From positions 186,001-250,000 of the forward strand of contig VFIW01000033.1 in NCBI GenBank assembly GCA_006386115.1: 64,000 nt of DNA. The letters are read 5' to 3'. The DNA comes from Globisporangium splendens (lineage: Eukaryota > Oomycota > Peronosporomycetes > Pythiales > Pythiaceae). Of the stretch, positions 55,501 through 64,000 are shown in pieces; position 1 is the stretch's first letter, and each line of letters begins with the position of its first letter. The translations under genes and the position numbers were made by a program. The notes beneath the pieces are model-generated. The model was not told the origin of the DNA, ran no database searches, and was given only the letters and a program-made list of their open reading frames with translations.

Positions 55501-57125
55501 GGCACGCTGCGTACTTCGCGCTTGCTGCTCAGCGCCACTTTGTGAACCGATTGCACCACATCCGCAAGACTCGTGCGGCTGTGGAAGAGGCAAAGCGACG
55601 CGCAGAAGAACAACAGCAATTACTCTTGAAGATGCAGGAGGAGGAGCGATTGCGCGCTCTCCAGGCGCAGAAGGAGGAAGAGGAGCGACAGCGCGCGTTG
55701 GCTCTCAAGCGAGTTGCTGCCGCGGTTACTATCCAACGTGCTTTCCGTCAATCTGTTGCGCGTGAAGAAGCCAAGCGTCAAGCCGTTTTAAGTCGTGCCC
55801 AGGCCACTTCCCTTGCTGCTGCTCTGGCTGCCGAAGAGGCTGCTCGTGCCGCTGAGGCTGCTTCGCATGCCCACGAAGAAGAAGCGGATGCTTTGCGCCG
55901 CTTGAGTGCTCTTGAAGAATCCAAGCGTGCTGCTGCGTACGGCACGTTGGGAGCCGTGGGTGCTCTTGGCGCTGCGGGTGCTGCGGGCTCGTTCTCTGGT
56001 TCCCAGGGTACTCTTGGCTCTGTGCAACCTCTCCCAGCCGTCAGCGGCCAGGCCGGAGAAATCGGTGCCGTGGGCTCGATGGGAGTCGCTGGTCCTCTTG
56101 TGGGTCAGGAATCTCTCCAGAACGCTGATCTGAGCTGGATGGCGCAGGAGAACGTCAAGGTTGAAGGCGAAGCTGTCGCTGGCGATGCTTTGCGTCAAGA
56201 ACAGCTTGCTCAAGCTGGCCGTGACCTGTTCGGCGAAGGTGGTGAAGTCCCACAAGGACCTCTCATGTCTGCCGAGGACGACAACCTGGTCAACCCAGTC
56301 CAGAAGATCCAAGAGTTCCCAACGGGTCCACCGATCCCGTACAAGGGGGGTATTCTCACGTGCACGATGCTTGGTCACCGTAAGCAGCAAGACGAAAACT
56401 GGGGTGATGAGTACACGGAATACGTGGTGCGTGTTACGTGGGGTCGTGACATTTTGGAGCAATCGAAGACTGCTTGGCTTGTTGGTGGTCGTTACAACGA
56501 CTTCAACGCTCTTCACCAAGAGTTGAAGGCTGCTGCGTCTGGCCGCCGAGGAAAGCGTGCGCCATGGTTCCCTCGTTTCCCGAAGCGCCACCCATTCTCT
56601 TCCATGATTGGCAAGAACAAACAAGAGAAGTTCCTTATCAAGCGTGAAAAAGAAATCAACCGCTACATCACGCAAGTGTTGACGCAGATGCCGGATGCGC
56701 TGCTCAACATTCACATGGATCGCTTCCTCAACCTGACTTTGCGTACCCAAGACATTAGCGAACGAGAAGCTTATGCCGAAGCGCGAAAGCGATGGGAAGA
56801 GGAAGAACGTGAGGCTTTGGCGAACGCAGCTGAGGCCGAGCCACTCAACGATGCGGACTTGCAGGAAGTCGAGCAACTGGTGCACCAACTCCTCCAGAAG
56901 ATCATTTATGCTGCCGGCGATGTCCGCCAAGACACGGAACTGCAAGAGATGATCCACGCCGTGAAGGTCTTGCAACCACGTGTTGCCGCGTCGGCTCAAA
57001 TCGGCGGCAACGTCAACATTGAGCTGATTCCGTTGGCAATGCAACTCCAGGACGATATCCAGGATGCGTTCAACCAGTACCACGACACGCTCTTGGCTCT
57101 TCGTCTCGGACAGGATCTCAACTAA
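52503..57125 (+). CDS. Myosin with IQ motifs and C-terminal PX domain
   Basis: A single exon of 1,540 residues. An N-terminal SH3-like segment precedes the motor. Motor landmarks are the P-loop GESGAGKTETSK (about residue 223), switch I NHNSSRFGKFMKL, switch II DIFGFESFEVNDFEQL (about 515) and the relay/converter (CNFIRCIKPNP, LRCTGMLATCELLKVGLPTR). Then come IQ motifs and an Ala/Glu/Arg-rich helical tail to about residue 1150, a Gly/Ala-rich linker, and a PX domain (about 1278-1415; YTEYVVRV, SKTAWLVGGRYNDFNALHQEL) that binds phosphoinositides. Such PX myosins have been described from oomycetes as their own class (class XXX, from memory). Probable role: actin-based transport of endosomal or other PI3P membranes. 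Confidence 0.95.
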   Translation: MAANGKPRVAIAPSSALPTYDRFTPKRAGPVDPSSLSITQRLVLENKKRVQNSLRRRSTMEVVKALAQAPVEIGSQIWIPDPERVWRIVEVVHYETDDEKGMVLTVNGKFGQETLDLRDIGDLYKVNPRVVDDMTGLYYIHEAGILENLYARSKPDNLRPYTLMANVLIAVNPLVRVVEPKVQDYIKTQMGDRPPHPYAIAEVAFQQMALRTPAHCQSIVISGESGAGKTETSKIVLRYLTSREHLATKTKGAAVADSQQLAIELDKRLWDTNPILEAFGNAKTLRNHNSSRFGKFMKLQFKPETNTLFGAFIETYLLEKFRVVAQIPGERNFHIFYFLLSGANDALAAELKLETAEKFNYLNQSGCFTDPNVDDELLFDEVVSALGTVGIDAPLQKEVWKILAGLLHLGNIRLKDKETAEGDVGEVAKDAEKYLEACASLLGVDSAKLTRVITEREISTRDETFTIRRSAKEGGYVRDAIAKSVYNLLFKWIVDKINKSLGHGDSSLPFIGVLDIFGFESFEVNDFEQLLINFANEALQATFNQQVFIAEQELFAQEGIDVGKIIWPDNRECIDLISMKPNGILPLLDQEAKTPKPTDEKWNAVLHKTHGTHPHFLAPHEKDKKFVFIVKHFATRVPYTIGNFIDKNNDTIPKDLEDFVMSSQSELVKQLFTAKTEVELLNGPSSQTKLSKQSVSAKFCDQMQELVDTLNATRCNFIRCIKPNPTMTPGVFDHGYVVDQLRCTGMLATCELLKVGLPTRVSYEEICRIYKPVLPPSVGPMFNQYNDRTFTEAVLWSFRVDPDAYRLGRTKVFFKTGKIALLDALLKVDMKKMGPWIVARLRKWLARRRWRYAAAKIIAQRTFLWLYEETKKRKAAILKMQAVMRMFAVRKQFIRNRNAHRNAMRRKALARKRFKGAVCAIIASNAFKALLAQTRLRRAAEFAKQNAAAVSIQAIVRGRLGRKKADKRRQQIEEAKLRKRLQEEAAAAELEKKKSAAKRWHAAYFALAAQRHFVNRLHHIRKTRAAVEEAKRRAEEQQQLLLKMQEEERLRALQAQKEEEERQRALALKRVAAAVTIQRAFRQSVAREEAKRQAVLSRAQATSLAAALAAEEAARAAEAASHAHEEEADALRRLSALEESKRAAAYGTLGAVGALGAAGAAGSFSGSQGTLGSVQPLPAVSGQAGEIGAVGSMGVAGPLVGQESLQNADLSWMAQENVKVEGEAVAGDALRQEQLAQAGRDLFGEGGEVPQGPLMSAEDDNLVNPVQKIQEFPTGPPIPYKGGILTCTMLGHRKQQDENWGDEYTEYVVRVTWGRDILEQSKTAWLVGGRYNDFNALHQELKAAASGRRGKRAPWFPRFPKRHPFSSMIGKNKQEKFLIKREKEINRYITQVLTQMPDALLNIHMDRFLNLTLRTQDISEREAYAEARKRWEEEEREALANAAEAEPLNDADLQEVEQLVHQLLQKIIYAAGDVRQDTELQEMIHAVKVLQPRVAASAQIGGNVNIELIPLAMQLQDDIQDAFNQYHDTLLALRLGQDLN

Positions 57126-57371
57126 GTCGTCGGTTCTTTTTTTTTTATCGACCACGTATTCCTTTCGTTGCATGTGCATGCATGTCTGGGTGAGCAAAAA
57201 CAAACAACAACAAAAACCGAGAATGTTAATAACAAGGTCCTAGGAAGAACGAGACCAGTGTCATCATGGTTTCTTAGGAAATGTGCTGAAGATGAATAGA
57301 TTGAATATACATGCTTCCACACCGCCTTTGCATTATAAATCGGTCTCAGCCTTTGCCTATTTGCTTTATGT

Positions 57372-58362
57372 CTACTTGGCTTCCTCCCCACCTAATGTCT
57401 CCTTCTTGCCTTTGTAGCCCTTCGCGACTAGGAACATCTCGGTGGATTCGGAGCGCGACGAGAGCGGCTTCATGCCTTTGACAAACTCGAAATTGGCCTT
57501 GAGCTCGTCGCGGAACTCCTCCGAGCCGTCACAGCGCAGGATCTTGGTCGCGAAGTTGCCCCCGGGCTTTAGATACAACTCGGTCATCTTGAGCGCGTTG
57601 TGGCACAGTCGCAGCTGCGCTTGACTGTCGGTCAGGAAGTTGCCCGAGAACGATGGCGCCATGTCACTCAGCACGACGTTGGCCTTGCGACCGTGGAGCA
57701 GCTTGTCGATCTCGCTGCGCACCTGCGCTTGCCGAAAGTCACCCACGACAATCGCCGCGCCGATCAGAGGATCGAAGTGCTTGAGATCCAATGCGATCAC
57801 ATTCACTTTCTCAGGCTGCTGTTGGCTTTGCTGCTTTGTGTCATTATTGGCTTCTGTTGCCGCTCTCTTGATCCCTGGACATGCTGCTTCCACAGCAATC
57901 TACAGCCAACCATTTGCATGATAGAAACAACGTATCGTAAGCATACATGACATAGAAAAGAAGAATGATATCGTGCCATGCATGCATTTTGCACTGACCT
58001 GAGTCCATCCACCCGGTGCCGCACCGAGATCCAGAACCACGTCGCCTTTCCTGATCAACTGGTATTTCTACATATACACCAACACACACGAACAGAGCAC
58101 AAAACGCGACATCAGCATGAGCTATACAGCTACTATCAAGTCGCACATGATCACTCACTGTGTTGAGTTCGCGCAGTTTCAATGCCGCCCGGGAGCGCAG
58201 TCCTTCGCGCTTGGCTTGCTTCACGATCGGGTCATTCCACTGGCGGCGCACCCAGCGAGCGCTCGCGTTCGACTTGCCCTTGAGGCTCTTGATCTCGCGC
58301 CGCGGCAGCACAGACGCGCCGCTCAACAAGCCACCAGCGCGGCGGCAGAAGATGCTGCTCAT
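57372..58362 (-). CDS. FtsJ/RrmJ-type rRNA 2'-O-ribose methyltransferase, 3 exons
   Basis: Exons 58362-58159, 58067-57999 and 57899-57372, phases matching, give 266 residues. The catalytic set is visible: Lys in [21 protein letters not shown], Asp in [13 protein letters not shown], Lys in [10 protein letters not shown] and Glu in [14 protein letters not shown]. The SAM-binding motif [14 protein letters not shown] spans exon 2. The short exon 2 (23 codons) carries almost only this motif. Size and the lack of an extra domain suggest the bacterial RrmJ/mitochondrial MRM2 group, methylating large-subunit rRNA; the N-terminal 30 residues are basic and could be a mitochondrial presequence. A further open stretch lies upstream of the chosen ATG. 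Confidence 0.92.
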
Positions 58363-58662
58363 TCTCGCCTTCTTTCGAGCACTTGTGCCAGTCAAATTGC
58401 ACCAGTTGTAGTCGACACTCGGTTTTCTGCAGAGTGATGGTCGGTCAAGAAACAGATGGCGCGCTAAGTGCGACTTGACGCAACACAAACGCAACACAAA
58501 CGAAACGTAAAACCTTTATCAGCTGTTTTCCGCACCTTCAGCACAGGCATTCAGTGGCATTTCAGTCAATCAGCGCGTCATTGCTGTTGTCGCTCGCGCA
58601 TTCCTCCCTCCGCCTTCGTTCGCGCCGCTGCTCTTCTCCTTACGCTCTGCTCCTTTACGGCC

Positions 58663-59838
58663 ATGAAGGTGGTGCGCACGATCTCAGGGATGCTCGTGGC
58701 GTCGGCGCTGCTGTGCGCGGGCAACCTCTGCATCAACGCGTCCAAGGACCACGGCAAGATCCCGTACATCAGCGTCACGGTCACGTTCCTCATCGAGGTG
58801 CTCAAGCTCGTGCTGTGCATGGTGGCGATCCTGGTCACGAACGACGCGGCGCCGCAGCACTTCTCCTTCAAGGAGTCGCTCTTCTACGCCGTGCCGTCGC
58901 TGCTGTACATGATCGACAACAACCTGACGTACGTGATCCTGCGCTTCGTGGACCCAGCCACGCTCTCGGTGCTCTGGAACCTCAAGATCCTGACCACCGC
59001 CGTGCTCTTCCGCTTCGTGCTCAAGCGCAAGCTGAGCGAGATCCGCAAGATCGCGATCGTGTTGCTGCTCCTCGGTGTCGTCACGAGTCAATCGGACCAC
59101 GTCAAGTCTGAGAAAACGGCAGCAAACAAGACGCCGACGCACAAGGCGGACGACGTGGACAGCCCCGAGGGGTTCATGTTCGGGATCATCCTCGTGCTCA
59201 TCGCGGTCACGATCTCGTCCTGCGCGAGTGTGTTCACGGAGTGGGCGTTTAAGCGCAAAGGATCGTGTTCGTTCCTGTGGCAGAACGCGCAGTTGTACGT
59301 GTACGGCATCCTGTTCAACGGCTTTGGGCTGCTGTTCGAAAGATCCGAGATCAGCGCGAATGGCTTCTTCTACGGCTACAACGAGTGGACAGTAGCCGTG
59401 ATCGTGGTCAACTGCGTCGGCGGCATTTGCATGGGCTTCATCCTCAAGTACCTAGACAACATCGCGTGCGTGTACTCGCATGCGGTTGCGATGATGCTCA
59501 CGATGCTCTTCTCGATGCTCTTCTTCGACTTTTCGCCGTCGCTCGAGTTTGGCTGCGGGCTCTCGGTGCTCCTGATCTCCATGTACCTCTACCACCACAA
59601 GGTCGACACGTCCTCGTACGACTCGGACGACAGCGACTCGAGCTGCCATCCGCCGAAAGAGCGCGGCGCCACGTCGAGTGAGCACAAGAGCACGATCATC
59701 GAGAACCTGACGACGCCGTCGCTCGCAGCAGCGGCGGGGCTGCACCTAAAGAAGAAACACTACGAGAAGGTACCGAACGACAGCAGCGACCTGGAAATGG
59801 GCTCGCCGCTCTCGGAGCGTCCATCACGTGATGACTGA
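58663..59838 (+). CDS. Nucleotide-sugar transporter (SLC35A-like)
   Basis: Starts at ATG 58663 and has 391 residues with about ten membrane helices. Family marks are SVTVTFLIEVLKLVLCM, the central VPSLLYMIDNNLTYVILRFVDPATLSVLWNLKI (shown as landmarks VPSLLYMIDNNLTY and DPATLSVLWNLKILTTA), SSCASVFTEWAFKR, and LKYLDNIACVYSHAVAMMLT. These correspond to CMP-sialate/UDP-galactose/UDP-GlcNAc carriers of the Golgi or ER. A cytosolic Ser/Asp-rich tail of 60 residues follows. The sugar cannot be told from sequence. The gene is divergent from the methyltransferase, with starts 300 bases apart. Confidence 0.92.
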   Translation: MKVVRTISGMLVASALLCAGNLCINASKDHGKIPYISVTVTFLIEVLKLVLCMVAILVTNDAAPQHFSFKESLFYAVPSLLYMIDNNLTYVILRFVDPATLSVLWNLKILTTAVLFRFVLKRKLSEIRKIAIVLLLLGVVTSQSDHVKSEKTAANKTPTHKADDVDSPEGFMFGIILVLIAVTISSCASVFTEWAFKRKGSCSFLWQNAQLYVYGILFNGFGLLFERSEISANGFFYGYNEWTVAVIVVNCVGGICMGFILKYLDNIACVYSHAVAMMLTMLFSMLFFDFSPSLEFGCGLSVLLISMYLYHHKVDTSSYDSDDSDSSCHPPKERGATSSEHKSTIIENLTTPSLAAAAGLHLKKKHYEKVPNDSSDLEMGSPLSERPSRDD

Positions 59839-60099
59839 CTGTACTGAGAACTAGACGAATTCACGGATCACTCACTGATAGACGATGCATGCTGTCAAGT
59901 GGATTTTGCTTTAATTGTTTGTAATGTATTTGTGCGTTATACTTGAGCAAGCAAAGCTGAAGATAATGCCAGCAGCACACAGCTCTTGTTCGTCCGAGCC
60001 GCAATGGAAGTAACATCAGTGTCCAAGTTTTACCCGAAGGGAGACTCATAGGCAGTCAGTAGCGCTCAACGCGTCTGATAGAGATCGAAGCAAGGTCGT
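59839..60099. other. Spacer before the LINE insertion
   Basis: 260 bases after the transporter stop, AT-rich near 59900-59940. No gene seen; it is the 5' flank of the LINE. Confidence 0.4.
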
Positions 60100-60113
60100 A
60101 GGATTGCAGACGA
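60100..60113 (+). repeat. LINE target-site duplication, left copy
   Basis: AGGATTGCAGACGA occurs here and again at 63422-63435 after the element's A-rich tail. The 14-bp match is perfect, showing target-primed insertion. Confidence 0.9.
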
Positions 60114-63100
60114 CAGAGCGATCGCGTTGCTCCTTGATTTTGCTAAAGCCTATGATTCACTCGATCGCAGCTTTCTGGCACAAGCGCTCCAGCATCTTGG
60201 GTTCCCATTGAAGTTCGTACACTTAGTGAAGGTGTTACACTCTCAAACCACTTACAAGTTCATTGTCAACGGTTTCCTGTCGAGAAAGTACAACGTAACA
60301 TCCGGAATTCGTCAAGGATGTCCGCTGGCCCCTCTTCTCTTCATCTTGGCGTTAGAGGTTCTTTATCGGAAAATCGAAGCGAGTGACGAAATACACGGCG
60401 TTGAACTCCAGGCAGCAGGATGCGCAACTGAGGTCAGACTTGGAGGATACGCAGACGACACGACCATTTATCCTAGCGATCCCAAGGATATTAACGCCGT
60501 GTTTGCAATTCTGGACAAATATGGAGCAGCTTCTGGGCTTCGAGTCAATCGGCACAAATCTGCAGTATTACCGCTGAACAAGGAATACAGCTCCACCGAA
60601 GAGTCAGTCAGTGACATTCATGTGCTACAACGTGAGGAACATTGCCGCTACCTCGGCATCCAAGTCGGACAAACGCCTTCGAATGCAAGTAACTGGTCCA
60701 AGTGCATCCAAGCCTTACGTGTCAGACTTCGACTTGCGCGTCTCAAAACTCACTCTGTCGCCCAACGCGCAGCAATTGCCAGTGCCGTCATCATACCCAA
60801 AGTGCTTTACGTGGCCAGGCACTCCTGGCCCTCTACGGCTATTGTCAATCAGCTACACGACCTAGTGAAACAATTTGTCTGGGGCTCAAGGAATGGCAAG
60901 CCTGCGAAACCGTGGATGAAGGAAGAACAAGCCGAACTCAAAAAAATGAATGGAGGCTTGTCAGTACCCAACATCAGGACTGAGCTGATGACGATGAGCG
61001 CCACAGCAGTCTCCAAATGGGCTATCACTACCTCTCACATCGATCAGGTCATCGGGGAAATCTTGCTGCACAACACAAGGGCTTCTTCGACGTACATCAC
61101 GCCACTCGATGCAATTCCAAGGCGGCCACTCCAGCTTCGTGAAAACATGTGGACAACTGGCGCAGCATTATGTGCGTCGCTCCATTCTCGACCCTATGAG
61201 CCCAGAGAGCGTGATAATGTACGTTGGTGTTACGAGCACTTCAAGTCGACAATTGTGCAGACTCAATGGGACGGCGATGTGTTCCAGATCGACCTCAGCT
61301 CTAAAATATCTGACAGGCTTCCAGGTATCATCGCTGAAGGACGAAAGCTACGTGGGACATTCTGTGCAGAATGGCTGCCATACATGACCTCGACTGCAGA
61401 TGGGTGGCTTCTTGATTCCAACGGCTCCCCTTACAAGCTTGCTCACACATCATTATCAGTTGGAACAGCACAACTGGGTGACATACTTCGATGGGAGTGG
61501 ATAAGACCAGGAGTGCTTAACTTCATCCCAACATGTGGAATCTCCGGATTCTCTCGGCCGTCTATTCGAGCGCTCGAGCGGTTATGTGCTACATTGGTAT
61601 CCAACTTCCCACAGCTTCTGTATCGACCACAGCAAACAAATGTGCTTCGGCTGTACAACGGGCAACGTCATTACAACCACGAATGGCATCTGCACACCAG
61701 TGAAGCAACTCTGACCCACGTCGACACGACCCTAGTCAAAGCTACGCATACAGTTCACTCCGCAATGGACTGTGACGTCATGGCAACAAGAGACTTGAAC
61801 GGGCAGAAGGTGTCGTTCCATGCACATCCACGTTTCACAAGAATCGTGCAACTATGGGGTGGCAACGGACGATACAATACGACCAGATCTTTCTATCGGC
61901 AACAAGTTGCAGCAACGAGGACACAAATTGGCAAAGATACTCGAGATGCAGCAATCAACAAAGCTGTCCATACAGCAGGATCTCTGTGGCCAGGACTGCA
62001 ATTAATCCAGTGGAGCGAATTACACAACATCCCAGGGATTACAGTTTATACGGCTCAGACTCTTCTCCGGCTGAAAGCCAACCGACTCTCCATGTGGAAC
62101 TAGGAGAAAGCTGATCTATCCTGCTCGAATCCCGAATGTCCCAAGTTGTCCAATCTTCTGTTCAACATCTATTCTGGGAGTGTCCGAAAGCCAAACTGGT
62201 GTGGAACTACTTTTATGCGCTATGGGCGAAGATCGGAATCACTCCTAGTCACGACCCTGCAATCTGGATCTTCAGTCTGGATCTACCAGATACTCCAAGG
62301 CATGCATGGACCACGATCAAGAGACACACTATCGGACACAAGTTCTCCAATGAACGTCTCCAAGATCATCTCTATCCCGTCGCACACATGCTGTGGCGAT
62401 ATATGAGCGCGTCGCTCATACAGACCATTTGGTGTGTGCATCTGCGACGCATGGATTCGGATCCAATCGAATCGACTGCTGAGATGGCGATCATGATGAC
62501 CAGATTAGAGGCAGGAATGCGAAACCTCACACGACTCGCTGAAGCGCAAGCTGGAGACTCTGACGGTCACACGGTTGCAGCAGTTCTCAAGGCATATGTC
62601 GACTGCTTTCTCAGCCAAACCGACGCCATCCCCTTGACTCCAAATGATACTCGCGGCGTTTACCTGTTGTTTTTCGATGGTGGATCACGCGGCAATCCAG
62701 GACCAGGAGGGACTGGATCCATTATCGTGCGTGTCCATAAGGACTCGCACACAGCCAGTTTAATTTGGGCCGCGAGCATGGCGTATAGCAGGAAGGACAC
62801 GACCAACAACTTTGCCGAGTACTGGGGTCTCATACACGGACTCCGAGAAGCCCAACGCAGTCACTTCGAACCGTTGTACGTGATTGGAGACAGTGCACTC
62901 ATTATCTCCCAACAGCGAATGCATCGGTCCCCTCGACAGCACCGATTGGCACGTTTATACCAGACAAGTCGACGACTCGCGGATTGCATCGACATCCGAG
63001 GATGGTACCATCACTACCGTGCCTTCAACAAGATGGCGGACTCAGCCGCCAACCTAGCCATGGACACCAGAACCTCAACGCAGGTCCACTTCCCAACTCA

Positions 63101-63421
63101 AAGAGCTGCTTTCAACAATCTCACCCAGGATCTTGACAACGACGTCATGCATTGGCTTATGCGAAGTTCGGAAGATCCAAGGTCATTGGACAACACAAGG
63201 CAGCCTCACATAGGACCAAGAGAACATGCCATCCTGGTCAAAGATTATTTAGCATTCAGAAGTGATTTATTGCAATCCGCGCTGTAGACACATTTACACT
63301 CCTAGATGAAATTCGCAATGAAGATTAAGTAGGAGAATGGATATTGTAGGTCACGAAGATGAACCTAAATATACCTCACCTTAAAAAAAAAAAAAAAAAA
63401 AAAAAAAGAAAAAGAAAGAAA
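60114..63421 (+). mobile_element. 5'-truncated LINE retrotransposon with reverse transcriptase and RNase H
   Basis: The element starts inside the reverse transcriptase at motif A (LLLDFAKAYDSLD). It has motif B (SGIRQGCPLAPLLF) and motif C (GGYADDTTIYPSD), the thumb, a CCHC-like zinc finger and an RNase H domain (FDGGSRGNPGPGGTG, NFAEYWGL, VIGDSALIISQQ, AFNKMADSAANLAM). The first frame ends with TAG at 62101-62103. One base is missing at about 62138 compared with the older copy at 25.9 kb, after which the RNase H frame runs to 63287. An A-rich tail lies at 63383-63421, and a perfect 14-bp target duplication flanks the unit. The endonuclease and first ORF are absent. It is not autonomous but is young. 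Confidence 0.95.
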
Positions 63422-63435
63422 AGGATTGCAGACGA
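63422..63435 (+). repeat. LINE target-site duplication, right copy
   Basis: Identical to 60100-60113; it defines the element's right edge. Confidence 0.9.
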
Positions 63436-63717
63436 GCTGTCGCGCTCTCATTCGCTGATCACAAGGGAAATTGGTTCACACCCACCACTGTTTCAGGATC
63501 CAGGCACAGAAGACTACTAAGAGAAGTTATCTAGAACAGCATTCTTGAGTTCACAATAAATAAGCGCACTTCAGTCTGAGCTTGTTTGATGCGAACTGCA
63601 GTCAAATTCACCTCCTGTCCTTCTTTCGAGGTCATCCTATTTTCACATCTCTTATCTTAGGCTCTTCAGCCTATTTTAGGGGGTTGACTCCCACATTCTA
63701 GCGACCTTCTCGCCATC

Positions 63718-63733
63718 TCATTTCTAAATCAAT
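63718..63733 (+). promoter_or_regulatory. Initiator-like element of the last gene
   Basis: TCATTTCTAAATCAAT matches the oomycete TCATTYY initiator plus a CAAT block and lies 28-43 bases before the ATG at 63761. Confidence 0.5.
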
Positions 63734-63760
63734 CCCAAGTGCTGCAGCGACAGACTCACG

Positions 63761-64000
63761 ATGCCACCACCACCAGCAGCAACAAGGAGGAAGAGCGGCG
63801 CTACGCTGCGCTCTGCTTCTGCGCTGCTCCTCCTCTTGGTGTCGCTCGTGCTCGCGAGCGCCCAGTCGGACGAGGAGCAGCGCCAGCAAGCCGCGCACCG
63901 CCACGTAGACGAAGCAGCGCAAGACTCGGAAGCGCGCATTGTTGGTGGCGCGGCGCAGGTGCGAGCGCTATTGCGTTGGCGATTAGGGAGAGAGAGAGAG
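63761..64000 (+). CDS. Secreted protein, N-terminal part only, possibly trypsin-like protease
   Basis: The ATG at 63761 begins a basic stretch followed by a clear signal peptide (SASALLLLLVSLVLASA) and a Gln/Glu-rich propeptide-like region. The segment EARIVGGAAQ then appears; RIVGG is the activation site of trypsin-family (S1) serine proteases. A GTGCGAG donor-like sequence follows at once (63960), so an intron may start there; otherwise the frame stays open to the window end. The catalytic residues lie outside the window, so the protease call is tentative. Confidence 0.5.
   Translation, partial: MPPPPAATRRKSGATLRSASALLLLLVSLVLASAQSDEEQRQQAAHRHVDEAAQDSEARIVGGAAQVRALLRWRLGRERE

Noticed and set aside
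53910..55619. 569-codon minus-strand frame opposite the myosin motor
   Set aside because: Antisense shadow; the motor motifs on the plus strand explain the sequence.

Overview
The window reads as nuclear DNA of an oomycete (stramenopile), probably of the Phytophthora / downy mildew / Pythium lineages; I cannot name the species. Reasons: compact genes with few short introns (about 70-100 nt, GT..AG); start-site motifs of the oomycete type (TCATTYY plus CAATTT, clearest at 29865 before the folate-biopterin-type transporter); a single-exon myosin ending in a PX domain; a crinkler-like gene with an HNH nuclease tail; and flagellar genes.

Layout. 0-6.6 kb: OTU-family deubiquitinase, EHD dynamin-like ATPase (with an in-frame TAG before its EH domain), and an outer-dynein-arm docking subunit (ODA1/CCDC114 type, minus). 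6.6-9.5 kb: no recognisable gene. 9.5-14.8 kb: a RING protein with a repeated phospho-motif tail, convergent with the FACT subunit SSRP1/Pob3. 15-28 kb: a frameshifted DNA-binding-like pseudogene, a pectinacetylesterase/Notum-type secreted enzyme, a DUF2828 (TROVE/vWA-like) protein, a degenerate tandem repeat, a Na+/K+-ATPase-like pump, a dead CCDC96/113 flagellar gene cut by a LINE fragment, and a truncated second pectinacetylesterase. 29.9-31.6 kb: a BT1-type transporter. 32-35.6 kb: a broken PH+LRR gene. 35.9-40.7 kb: complete seven-exon FANCD2. 41-47 kb: a debris zone with a palindromic repeat, LINE fragments, an ABCG remnant, a crinkler-like HNH gene and an unrecognised broken gene. 48-59.8 kb: housekeeping block of PHF5A, a two-HMG-box protein, phosphoglycerate kinase, myosin-PX, an FtsJ rRNA methyltransferase and a nucleotide-sugar transporter. 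60.1-63.4 kb: a young 5'-truncated LINE with a perfect 14-bp target-site duplication. The window ends inside a secreted, possibly trypsin-like gene.

The main contrast is between well-kept single-copy genes (FACT, FANCD2, PGK, PHF5A, myosin, FtsJ) and short zones where retroelement pieces sit beside decaying genes. Several breaks are single-base indels or single nonsense codons, so some 'pseudogenes' need checking against raw reads. The EHD gene is otherwise well preserved, which makes its conserved-Trp-to-TAG change the most interesting single base in the window. No CRISPR array, tRNA or rRNA gene was seen.
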